Assembly (NCBI GenBank): GCA_028023455.1
Contig: JAQFVV010013310.1
Location: 97,451-161,450, forward strand
Direction of reading: 5' to 3'
From: Epiperipatus broadwayi
Taxonomy: Eukaryota > Onychophora > Udeonychophora > Euonychophora > Peripatidae
Length of the DNA stretch: 64,000 nt
How positions within the stretch are numbered: position 1 is the stretch's first letter; every line of letters begins with the position of its first letter. Made by a program: the position numbers and the translations under genes. Below the pieces are notes generated by a model. The model was not told where the DNA came from and made no database searches. It saw only the letters and a list, made by a program, of their open reading frames with translations. Of the stretch, positions 33,390 through 43,457 are shown one piece after another.

Positions 33390-35861
33390 TGAAACAAGAA
33401 CGATGTTTCACAGGTATATTTATTCTAAGAGCTAGTTACCCTCCCACCTTAAAAAAACAGCAGATGTATAAAAAAGTTTAGTTTATGACATTACAAGAAA
33501 ATCATTATTTTCTATAATTGATAAAAGAAAATAATAAGGAAAATCATTATTGATTTTATAGTTTTGGATTACGATATAATTTAAATATATCACATATTTA
33601 TTTAAAGCTGGCATGTATTAAATTGATTACATTTTTAATTTTTGGATGTTTTTGAATAAAGTGTAATAATCACTTGAGGCAAAGTTAGTAAATTGAAAAA
33701 CATGGTTTTAATCTTCATGCGTTCTTATCTATCCCACTAAAAAGTAGATTATCCAATCATCATGAAGAGAAAGGCAATCGGGCTTAAATGAGAGCAGTAT
33801 GCAAATTAGGTACAGTGGGAAAGGCTGCTTAATCAATCCACAGGTGAGAATATAAATAGTCAAGTTGGAAGTTCAGAGGCAGATTAGATTGGATTTTTAA
33901 AGTGTATGTTTAAAGAAGATTTTGAGAAAAAGATAGTAAGAAAAGTGAAGAATTAAAAAATTAAAATTCTTATTTAAGTGTTACTCAACTCTGATTTTCG
34001 TCACCTTGGAATATAACCTTTACAACCACTGATAATAATGGAAAAAGAAAACATTATTAACGAAAACATAGTGATGGAGGGCTAACGTAACAGCTTTACC
34101 TCTTTATTCTAAGCCATGATTTTTCTAGATTTGCCTGGATAGACATCATAGAAAGGAAATAATGCCATTCAGCTGAAATGCGATGACCCCTTTTTGAAGC
34201 GACAAACTGGATAAATGAAGGTAATGATTTTATAAAAATATTCAATATATGTTTTTTAAAAGACAAGACAAAATGTATTTCTTAAACTAAAATTATATGT
34301 GTTTTTAAAAGATAAACAAACGTATTTCTTAAACTAAAATTATATGTGTTTTTAAAAGATAAACAAATGTATTTCTTAAACTAAAATTATATATGTTTTA
34401 AAAGACAAACAAAATCTCTTTATTATAAATATATAAAAAAAAAATTATTAATAAATGTAGCTGCATGAAAATATGTTTGTTACTGGAAAATTATGAATGA
34501 AACTAAAATTATGAAAATCATTTATTCGTGATAAAGTATAAATGAAAATGCTTAATGCTTACCTGAATATTAATTTTGTGGGAGTAATTTAAACCACATT
34601 ACTGGATTTGATAAATGTAATGAAATACTATATGGACTCTAAATACTTACCTGCATGTTAATATAAAAATACAAAAGCTTAAAACTCACCTAAAAAAAAA
34701 ATTTTTAGGAGGAAATAAAACCACTTTGATTAAAAAAAAAAAAAAAAAAATAAAAGGACCCTAACGGTTAAAAAAAAGCCATGCTTACCTGCATATTGAT
34801 ATAAAATTACAAATGCTTAATACTTACCTGAATATTAATTTTGTGGGAGTAATTTAAACCACATTACTGTTTTGATAAATATAAATAAAATAATGAAAGA
34901 CTATATGGATTATAAATGCTTACCTGCATATTGGTATTATGTGAAAAAAGTAATAAAACTTATGCACATAGATGCACATTTACACTGACTGGACTATGAA
35001 TAGTCCACAAACCAAGAATTGTTCACATTACCTGTTTGATAAATAGAATAAAATAATGTACTATAAAAATTACAAATGCTTACATGAATTTCGATTGTAT
35101 ACAAAGAAAATAATGAAACTTATGAGCACCAATGTACATTGATACTTGACTGAATTATAGAAACCTTACAGATCTGGAATAGCTCATCTTACCTATATAC
35201 CTACTTAAAAGAGATGTACAGATATGGAATAAAGAGTGGCAAAATATTCATGCAGTATTGGTAGACGTCTACTAGATAAAAGACCCTTTGAATCCTTTAC
35301 CTAAGATACATCAAAATGAGCCTTCATTTGAAATGAAGAATGAACTTTATTAAAATGAATTGCAAATGAACTATTGATCAACAAACTGCTTCTAACCTTT
35401 TCATAAATGAAATGAAAATGAGTCATCACATGGATAGGAATGAACTTTATTAGAACTTGCAAATTAATTGTTATTAAATAAAATTATTGTTATACTAAAA
35501 TTAAATTTAGTTATTTAGTTGTCCAATTCTATTTTGTTTTTATTGCATCACTCATCAGTCATTGCACTTGTTCATGAGAATCTCATGCCTCCTGAGCTAC
35601 GTCTGGCATAACTAGACCTAGGTAAGTCAGGTTGTAGTGAGATGGAACTCTAGTGGTGCCGTTTGGAAAACCAAACATATAAATGTCTAGATGCTTCCAG
35701 CCTCTATGGTGCTACATCCTCTGATGAGCAGGAAATATTGTTGTAAGGGGGGTTAACATCTGCATTGGGGAATGCCAATCGATTGTTCCTTCCTGCAACA
35801 TGCTCATCAGGAAATTGTTACAACTGAAGTAATAAAAGGGTTGTATGGTGGTCCAGTTACA
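33390..35861 (+). repeat. LTR 1, family 1
   Basis: 2,472 bp. A TATA-like CATATAAAT lies at 35676-35684 and a polyadenylation signal AATAAA at 35831-35836, about 150 bp apart, marking the likely transcription start and end region. It carries about 130-bp subrepeats with CTTACCTGAATATTAATTTT (at 34560 and about 34825). An extra segment at about 34676-34775, with an A-run, is absent from LTRs 2 and 3. A hairpin formed by CTGATGAGCA (about 35729) and TGCTCATCAG (about 35801) lies between TATA and AATAAA. Confidence 0.85.
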
Positions 35862-35863
35862 TT

Positions 35864-35881
35864 TGTCACTCTATTGTGAGG
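35864..35881 (+). other. primer-binding-like site, copy 1
   Basis: Reads TGTCACTCTATTGTGAGG, 2 bp after the LTR end. The family 2 equivalent, TGGCGTCCAACTGTGAGG, begins with the TGG expected opposite a tRNA CCA end; here the third base is changed. Probably a decayed primer-binding site. Confidence 0.45.
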
Positions 35882-36133
35882 CCTTATCTAGCTAGCCTAT
35901 TCATAGGCATAAGCAGATCATGGTTCTGTGATATGAACAGTGCATATGATGCAGTGATGAGATTTATTCAAGAAGGGTAGAAAAATAAAAGTTTAAAAGA
36001 AAAACAACACAAAAATGAATGGCATAGAGAATAAAACAGGCATTTCAAAGAAGATGAAGTTAAATCATGGTATGGATGGAGAGGGAAGCTTATCAAAATT
36101 GAAATAAAAAGTACAACTTAAAAAAAAATATTG

Positions 36134-37840
36134 ATGATAACCAGATCAAAAGCAAAAAAGATGATGAATACAGAAAGTATAGACAACATTTCAGAGAAAG
36201 AAGCTAAACAAGAAGACAAAGCAGATGATCAAAAGCAATCACAGAAAACAGGGGAGATGTCCATGTTATCCCAGTTAATGGAAATGATAAAATAAAATAA
36301 CAAAGAACAGAAAAAATAGAGAGAAGAAGACAACAAGAAAAGGGAGGAAGATAACAAGAAAGGAGATGAACAGAGAGAAGAAGACAACAAGAAAAAAGAT
36401 GAACAAAGAGAAGAAGACAACAAGAAAAGAGAGGAAGAGAAAAAAGAACATAGTGAACACAGAGAAAAAGACAACAAGAAAAGAGATGAACAGAGAGAAG
36501 AAGACAACAAGAAAAGGGACGAACAGAGAAAAGAAGACAAAAGAGAATTGAAAGAACAAATCAGAGAAATAACTGAAAGCCAAAATGAAAAGTTTGACCA
36601 GTTAATAAAAGAGATGACTAACAAAATATTAAAAATTAAGGAGGAAGTGATGGAGGAAGTAAAAGTCTCATTAATAGAGCAAGAAATTAAAATGACCCAG
36701 ATATGTGAGGCCATGGATACGAATATAATAAGAATGCAAGAATCCATGCAGGAGAAGGTAGATATATTGACCACCCAGATGAAAGAGATAGAAATAAAAA
36801 ATAGTAATACATTGCCTAAACAAGGAAAGGCAGAAACAGTCCCAAAAGAAAGTCAAATGAAATAGAATTACCAAGTTAGTCATGAAGTCACTATAACCAA
36901 CCAAATGTCTGGAATTGTAAACCAGTTTTTAAAAATCAGAATTTTTTCAGGGAGCTGTAATGAAGAACCTATAGAATATGTAAAAAGTTTGGAGAGATAC
37001 TCTAGTATTAATGTATTGACAGAAGAGGCAAAACTGGCAATAGCATGTAGTCATCTCCAAGGTGCAGCATAAGCATCGTGGGATTCACTGTTTACCCACC
37101 CTACAAATTATGATGAGTTTAAAGGAGCACTAATGAACTGTTACTGGAGCGATGATTATCAGGAAGGGATTAAATATAAGGTGTCCCAGGAGAAATGTCC
37201 ACCTGGAGAGCCTTATACACCCTTCTTTAGTAGACAGGTGGCCAGGTTGAGAGCCTTGACATCTGACCCTCTATCTGAACTCCAGATTATTAGATTGATA
37301 TGGCACAGCTTCCCAAGTTACATAGAAAGAATGCTGATTGGGACTGATCGTCGATCTATTGAGCAGGTTGCTGAACTATTAACAGCCTATGATAGCTGTG
37401 GTGCATCAGCAGCCAAGGAAGGAGGGGCAAAGCAACCACAAAACAAACCTCCTTATAGAAGAGATGATGGGCCTAGAATAGGAGCCATCAGATACAAAAG
37501 GAAAATGCCTCCTCAGCAATATAGCAACTATGACCCACCACCATGGTATCAGCACCAAAGAAATCAGACACCACCGTGGAAAAGGCAAAGAAGATATGCA
37601 ACAGGCAATGCACAGAGCCCTTACCAAACCCGAGTTATAAGAAGATCAAATAGTGATCATAACCTGTAAGAAAGTGTGGCTAGAAATGCAAGCCATCATG
37701 ATGATGTATGGCCTGAAAAACACCCGAAAATAGAACAAAACAGAAGTGTATCACCTCAAAACAAAGAAAGAAGCAACAGGAGAACTGATCATGATCCTCA
37801 GTCTCCTAATCCAAACTGTAGTTATAATTCAGGACAATAA
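36134..37840 (+). pseudogene. gag-like gene copy 1, broken by stops
   Basis: The same frame as the intact copy at 41155-42858, with no net frameshift. It has five premature stops: TAA at 36293, TAG at 36317, TAG at 36863, TAA at 37070 and TAA at 37667. Between them long pieces stay open (36548-36865 and 37133-37669). The capsid Trp pair is changed to Ser-Trp (AASW at about 37076). The N-terminal charged repeat and the C-terminal PPWKRQRR motif are recognisable. The element can only have been mobile before these changes. The degree of decay against copy 2 shows that the two internal regions are not products of a very recent duplication. Confidence 0.85.
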
Positions 37841-38424
37841 AATAGAGAAAGCTGATGGAAAAAGTTTGTGAGTGTAATGTACTGATGCATGGACTTGTGT
37901 TTTTCATGTTGAGATTGGTGGATGATTGAGCAGAGCTGCTTGGATGCATTGTGTTATGATTCTCTGAAGTATATGCTTGGCACTACCCAGACCTGGATGT
38001 TGTGCTCTGAGAGTAGTCCAGCAATGTGTATATATAGGCCTCATGAATAGGCCTCGGTCTCATGAATAGACCAAATGATAGCCCCTAAGACTCACATAAG
38101 CTGAGTAGGGTTGGCTAAGTGTCAAATTGTGTTTTTTTCCTCTGGTTCCTACTCTTATTTGGATGATCCTTCTAGATACAAGAGAGGTAGTGCTTAAAAA
38201 AATTAGGTATTTTCTCGGGACATCATGGGGCAGTGTGCACTGGTAGTTTGTGCTTGGCCATCTACTTATTCTGGCATTGGAAGCTACAGTTCATGTATTC
38301 ACTTTTCCAGCTCATCTTACCTATTTCATCAGCACATCTAAAACCAATGGAGATGCAGAAATGAGAGATGAAGTGTATAATATGTGGAATAAAATCGTAC
38401 TTCCAGGCGGTTTCATCCCAAAAT
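37841..38424 (+). other. conserved 3' internal region, copy 1
   Basis: The segment between gag and the purine tract. It is nearly the same as 42859-43442 and clearly related to 61390-62025 of family 2 (for example GGATGATTGAGCAGAGCTGC and ATATGCT..CACTA..CAGACCTGGATGT). It contains a 62-codon frame without an ATG start (38250-38438). Strong conservation without an obvious product suggests RNA signals. Confidence 0.6.
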
Positions 38425-38438
38425 TTGGTCAGGGGTAA
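38425..38438 (+). other. polypurine-tract-like site, copy 1
   Basis: Purine-rich AGGGGTAA directly precedes the LTR 2 TG, as expected for the plus-strand primer. The same place in copy 2 reads GGGGGTAA and in family 2 GAGGGGTAA. Confidence 0.6.
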
Positions 38439-40875
38439 TGAAACAAGAATGATGTTTCACATGTATATTTATTCTAAGAGCTGTTACCCTCCCACCTTAA
38501 AAAAACAGCAGATGTATAAAAAAGTTTAGTTTATGACATTACAAGAAAATCATTATTTTCTATAATTGAGAAAAGAAAATAATAAAGAAAATCATTATTG
38601 ATTTTATAGTTTTGGATTACGATATAATTTAAATATATCACATATTTATTTAAAGCTGGCATGTATTAAATTGATTACATTTTTAATTTTTGGATGTTTT
38701 CGAATAAAGTGTAATAATCACTTGAGGCAAAGTTAGTAAATTGAAAAACATGGCTTAATCTTCATGCTTTCTTATCTATCCCACTAAAAAAGTAGATTAT
38801 CCAATCATTATGAAGAGAAAGGCAATCAGGCTTAAATGAGAGCAGTATGCAAATTAGGTACAGTGGGAAAGGCTGCTTAATCAATCCACAGGTGAGAATA
38901 TAAATAGTCAAGTTGGAAGTTCAGAGGCAGATTAGATTGGATTTTTAAAGTGTATGTTTAAAGAAGATTTTTTTTTGAAAGATTTTTTTTTTTGAAAAAG
39001 ATAGTAAGAAAAGTGAAGAATTAAAAAGTTAAAATTCTTATTTAAGTGTTACTCAACTCTGACTTTCATCACCTTGGAATATAACCTTTACAACCACTGT
39101 TAATAATGGAAAAAGAAAACATTATTAATGAAAACATAGCGATGGAGGGCTAACGTAACAGCTTTACCTCTTCATTCTAAGCCATGATTTTTCTAGATTT
39201 GCCTGGATAGACATCATAGAAAGGAAATAATGCCATTCAGCTGAAATGTGATGACCCCTTTTTGAAGCGACAAACTGGATAAATGAAGGTAATGATTTTA
39301 TAAAAATATTCGATATATGTTTTTTAAAAGACAAGACAAAACGTATTTCTTAAACTAAAATTATATGTGTTTTTAAAAGATAAACAAAACGTATTTCTTA
39401 AACTAAAATTATATATGTTTTAAAAGACAAACAAAACGTCTTTATTATAAATATATATATAAAAAAGAATTATTAATAAATGTAGCTGCATGAAAATACG
39501 TTTGTTATTGGAAAATTATGAATGAAACTAAAATTATAAAAATCATTTATTCATGATAAAGTATAAATGAAACTGCTTAATGCTTACCTGAATATTAATT
39601 TTGTGGGAGTAATTTAAACCACATTACTGGATTTGATAAATGTAATGAAATACTATATGGACTCTAAATGCTTACCTGCATGTTGATATAAAATTACAAA
39701 TGCTTAATACTTACCTGAATATTAATTTTGTGGGAGTAATTTAAACCACATTACTGGATTTGATAAATGTAATGAAATACTATATGGACTCTAAATGCTT
39801 ATCTGCATATTGATATAAAATTACAAATGCTTAATACTTACCTGAATATTAATTTTGTGGGAGTAATTTAAACCACATTACTGTTTTGATAAATATAAAT
39901 AGAATAATGAAAGACTATATGGATTATAAATGCTTATCTGCATATTGGTATTATGTGAAAAAAGTAATAAAACTTATGCACATAGATGCACATTTACACT
40001 GACTGGACTATGAATAGTCCACAAACCAAGAATTGTTCACATTACCTGTTTGATAAATAGAATAAAATAATGTACTATAAAAATTACAAATGCTTACATG
40101 AATTTCGATTGTATACAAAGAAAATAATGAAACTTATGAGCACCAATGTACATTGATACTTGACTGAATTATAGAAACCTTACAGATCTGGAATAGCTCA
40201 TCTTACCTATTTACCTACCTAAAAGAGATGTACAGATATGGAATAAAGAGTGGCAAAATATTCATGCAGTATTGGTAGACGTCTACTAGATAAAAGACCC
40301 TTTGAATCCTTTACCTAAGATACATCAAAATGAGCCTTCATTTGAAATGAAGGATGAACTTTATTAAAATGAATTGCAAATGAACTATTGATCAACAAAC
40401 TGCTTCTAACCTTTTCATAAATGAAATGAAAATGAGTCATCACATGGATAGGAATGAACTTTATTAGAACTTGCAAATTAATTGTTATTAAATAAAATTA
40501 TTGTTACTAAAAATTAAATTTAGTTATCCAGTTGTCCAATTCTATTTTGTTTTTATTGCATCACTCATCAGTCATTGCACTTGTTCATGAGAATCTCATG
40601 CCTCCTGAGCTATGTCTGGCATAACTAGACCTAGGTAAGTCAGGTTGTAGTGAGATGGAACTCTAGTGGTGCCATTTGGAAAACCAAACATATAAATGTC
40701 TAGATGCTTCCAGCCTCTATGGTGCTACATCCTCTGATGAGCAGGAAATATTGTTGTAGGGGGGGGTTAACATCTGCATTGGGTAATGCCAATTGATAGT
40801 TCCTTCCTGCAACATGCTCATCAGGAAATTGTTACAACTGAAGTAATAAAAGGGTTGTATGGTGGTCCGGTTACA
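38439..40875 (+). repeat. LTR 2, family 1
   Basis: 2,437 bp, shared by both internal regions as 3' and 5' LTR. It has three of the roughly 130-bp subrepeats (CTTACCTGAATATTAATTTT at about 39583, 39711 and 39838). A T-run duplication sits near 38968-38994. TATA-like and AATAAA signals match LTR 1 (about 40690 and 40850). Confidence 0.85.
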
Positions 40876-40877
40876 TT

Positions 40878-40895
40878 TGTCACCCTACTGTGAGG
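40878..40895 (+). other. primer-binding-like site, copy 2
   Basis: TGTCACCCTACTGTGAGG, 2 bp inside the LTR end. It shares the CTGTGAGG half with the family 2 site. A tRNA partner cannot be named from this alone. Confidence 0.45.
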
Positions 40896-41154
40896 CCTTA
40901 TCTAGCTAGCCTATCCATAGGCATAAGCAGATCATGATTCTGTGATATGAACAGTGCATATGATGCAGTGATGTGATTTATTCAAGAAGGGTGGAAAAAT
41001 AAAAGTTTAAAAGAAAAACAACACAAAAATGAATGGCATAGAGAATAAAACAGGCATTTCAAAGAAGATGGAGTTAAATCATGGTGTGGATGGAGAGAGA
41101 AGCTTATCAAAATTGAAATAAAAAAATACAAGAAAAATTTTTAAAAAAATATTG

Positions 41155-42858
41155 ATGATAACCAGATCAAAAGCAAAAAAGATGATGAATACAGAAAGTA
41201 TAGACAACCTTTCAGAGAAAGAAGCTAAACAAGAAGACAAAGCAGATGATCAAAAGCAATCACAGAAAACAGGGGAGACATCCATGTTAGCCCAGTTAAT
41301 GGAAATGATAAAAGAAAATAACAAAGAACAGAAAGAACAGAGAGAAGAAGACAACAAGAAAAGAGAGGAAGATAACAAGAAAAGAGATGAACAGAGAGAA
41401 GAAGACAACAAGAAAAGGGACAAACAAAGAGAAGAAGACAACAAGAAAAGAGAGGAAGAGAAAAAAAAACATAGTGAACACAGAGAAAAAGACAACAAGA
41501 AAAGAGATGAACAGAGAGAAGAAGACAACAAGAAAAGGGATGAACAGAGAAAAGAAGACAAAAGAGAATTGAAAGAACAAATCAGAGAAATAACTGAAAG
41601 CCAAAATGAAAAGTTTGACCAGTTAATAAAAGAGATGACTAACAAAATATTAAAAATTAAGGAGGAAGTGATGGAGGAAGTAAAAGGCTCATTAATAGAG
41701 CAAGAAGTTAAAATGACCCAGATATGTGAGGCCATGGATACAAAAATAATAAGAATTCAAGAATCCATGCAGGAGAAGGTGGATATATTGACCACCCAGA
41801 TGAAAGAGATAGAAATAAAAAATAGCAATATATTGCCTAAACATGAAAAGGTGGAAACAGTCCCAAAAGAAAGTCAAAAAGAGAATTATCCAGTTAGTCA
41901 TGAAGTCCCTACAACCAACCAGATGTCTGGAATTGTAAACCAGTTTTTAAAAATCAGAACTTTTTCAGGGAGCTGTAATGAAGCACCTATAGAATATGTA
42001 AAAAGTTTGGAGAGATACTTTAGTATTAATGTATTGACAGAAGAGGCAAAACTGGCAATAGCATGTAGTCATCTCCAAGGTGCAGCACAAGCATGGTGGG
42101 ATTCACTGTTTACCCAACCTACAAATTTTGATGAGTTTAAAGGAGCACTAATGAACTGTTACTGGAGTGACGATTATCAGGAGGGGATTAAATATAAGGT
42201 GTCCCAGGAGAAATGTCCACCTGGAGAGCCTTATACACCCTTCTTTAGAAGACAGGTGGCCAGGTTGAGAGCCTTGACATCTGACCCTCTATCTGAACTC
42301 CAGATTATTAGATTGATATGGCACAGCTTCCCAAGTTACATAGAAAGAATGCTGATTGGGACTGATCATCGATCTATTGAGCAGGTTGCTGAACTATTAA
42401 CAGCCTACGATAGCTGTGGTGCATCAGCAGCCAAGGAAGGAGGAGCAAAGCAACCACAAAACAAACCTCCTTATAGAAGAGATGATGGGCCTAGAATAGG
42501 AGCCATCAGATACAAAAGGAAAATGCCTCCTCGGCAATATAGCAACTATGACCCACCACCATGGTATCAGCACCAAAGAAATCAGACACCACCGTGGAAA
42601 AGGCAAAGAAGATATTCAACAGGCAATGTGCAGAGCCCTTACCAAACCCGGGTTATAAGAAGATCAAATAGTGATCATAACCTGCAAGAAAGTGTGGCTA
42701 GAAATGCAAGCCATCATGTTGACATATGGCCTGAAAAATGCCTGAAAATAGAACAGAACAGAAGTGTATCACCTCAAAACAAAGAAAGATGTGATAGGAG
42801 AACTGATCATGATCCTCAGTCTCCTAAACCAAACTGTAGTTATAATTCAGAACAATAA
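41155..42858 (+). CDS. gag-like protein, intact (567 aa)
   Basis: Start chosen at ATG 41155 (MITRSKAKK); a TTG just before it extends the frame by one codon but is not a plausible start. Domains: residues about 45-150 are a highly charged helix with REEDNKK and KRDEQ repeats, probably a single alpha-helix or coiled coil. About 150-230 is further coiled coil (KEEVMEEVKGSLIEQEVKM). About 263-415 is a Ty3-type capsid (retrotransposon gag) domain, with SGSCNEAPIEYVKSLERYF and the hallmark GAAQAWWDSLF. About 420-545 is a basic, Pro/Tyr-rich tail with PPWKRQRRY and TRVIRRSNSDHNL. There is no CCHC zinc knuckle; the basic tail may bind RNA. Its role would be to form particles for the element's RNA. 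No pol follows in frame or by frameshift. It is the only long intact coding region of family 1. Confidence 0.85.
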   Translation: MITRSKAKKMMNTESIDNLSEKEAKQEDKADDQKQSQKTGETSMLAQLMEMIKENNKEQKEQREEDNKKREEDNKKRDEQREEDNKKRDKQREEDNKKREEEKKKHSEHREKDNKKRDEQREEDNKKRDEQRKEDKRELKEQIREITESQNEKFDQLIKEMTNKILKIKEEVMEEVKGSLIEQEVKMTQICEAMDTKIIRIQESMQEKVDILTTQMKEIEIKNSNILPKHEKVETVPKESQKENYPVSHEVPTTNQMSGIVNQFLKIRTFSGSCNEAPIEYVKSLERYFSINVLTEEAKLAIACSHLQGAAQAWWDSLFTQPTNFDEFKGALMNCYWSDDYQEGIKYKVSQEKCPPGEPYTPFFRRQVARLRALTSDPLSELQIIRLIWHSFPSYIERMLIGTDHRSIEQVAELLTAYDSCGASAAKEGGAKQPQNKPPYRRDDGPRIGAIRYKRKMPPRQYSNYDPPPWYQHQRNQTPPWKRQRRYSTGNVQSPYQTRVIRRSNSDHNLQESVARNASHHVDIWPEKCLKIEQNRSVSPQNKERCDRRTDHDPQSPKPNCSYNSEQ

Positions 42859-43442
42859 AATAGAGAAAGCTGATGGAAAAAGTTTGTGAGTGTGATGTAG
42901 TGATGCATGGACTTGTGTTTTTCATGTTGAGATGGGTGGATGATTGAGCAGAGCTGCTTGGATGCATTGTGTTATGATGCTCCGAAGTATATGCTCAACA
43001 CTATCCAGACCTGGATGTTGTGCTCTGAGAGTAGTCCAGCAATGTGTATATATAGGCCTCATGTATAGGCCTTGGTCTCATGAATAGACCAAATGATAGC
43101 CCCTAAGACTCACAGAAGCTGAGCAGGGTTGGCTAAGTGCCAAATTGTGTTTTTTTTCCTCTGGCTCCTACTCTTAGTTGGATGATCCTTCTAGGTACAA
43201 GAGAGGTAGTGCTTAAAAAAATGAGGTATTTTCTCGTGACATCATGGGGCAGTGTGTACTGGTAGTTTGTGCTTGGCCATCTACTTATTCTGGCATTGGA
43301 GGCTACAGTTCATGTATTCACTTTTCCAGCTCATCTTACCTATTTCATCAGCACATCTAAAACCAATGGAGATGCAGTAATGAGAGATGAAGTGTATAAT
43401 ATGTGGAATAAAATCGTACTTCCAGGCGATTTCATCCCAAAA
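42859..43442 (+). other. conserved 3' internal region, copy 2
   Basis: As copy 1. An ATG frame at 43244-43360 (38 codons, starting MGQCVLVVCAWPSTY) has a counterpart in family 2 (MRRCVLVVCAWPSTY, from 61840). A second frame (43269-43457, no ATG) is also open in both families. I cannot decide between coding and RNA-level constraint. Confidence 0.55.
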
Positions 43443-43457
43443 TTTGGTCGGGGGTAA
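43443..43457 (+). other. polypurine-tract-like site, copy 2
   Basis: TTTGGTCGGGGGTAA directly before the TG of LTR 3. Confidence 0.6.

Noticed and set aside
35725-35760. CTGATGAGCAGGAAA in the LTRs as a hammerhead core
   Set aside because: Only four bases separate CTGATGA from GAAA, so stem II cannot form, and no stem I/III partners fit. The motif is better explained by the CTGATGAGCA/TGCTCATCAG hairpin.
36229-36774. Ser/Leu/Phe-rich minus-strand frames opposite gag (also at 41250-41901 and 60154-60420)
   Set aside because: Antisense shadows of the Lys/Glu-rich gag helix; AAG/GAA codons read as CTT/TTC on the other strand.
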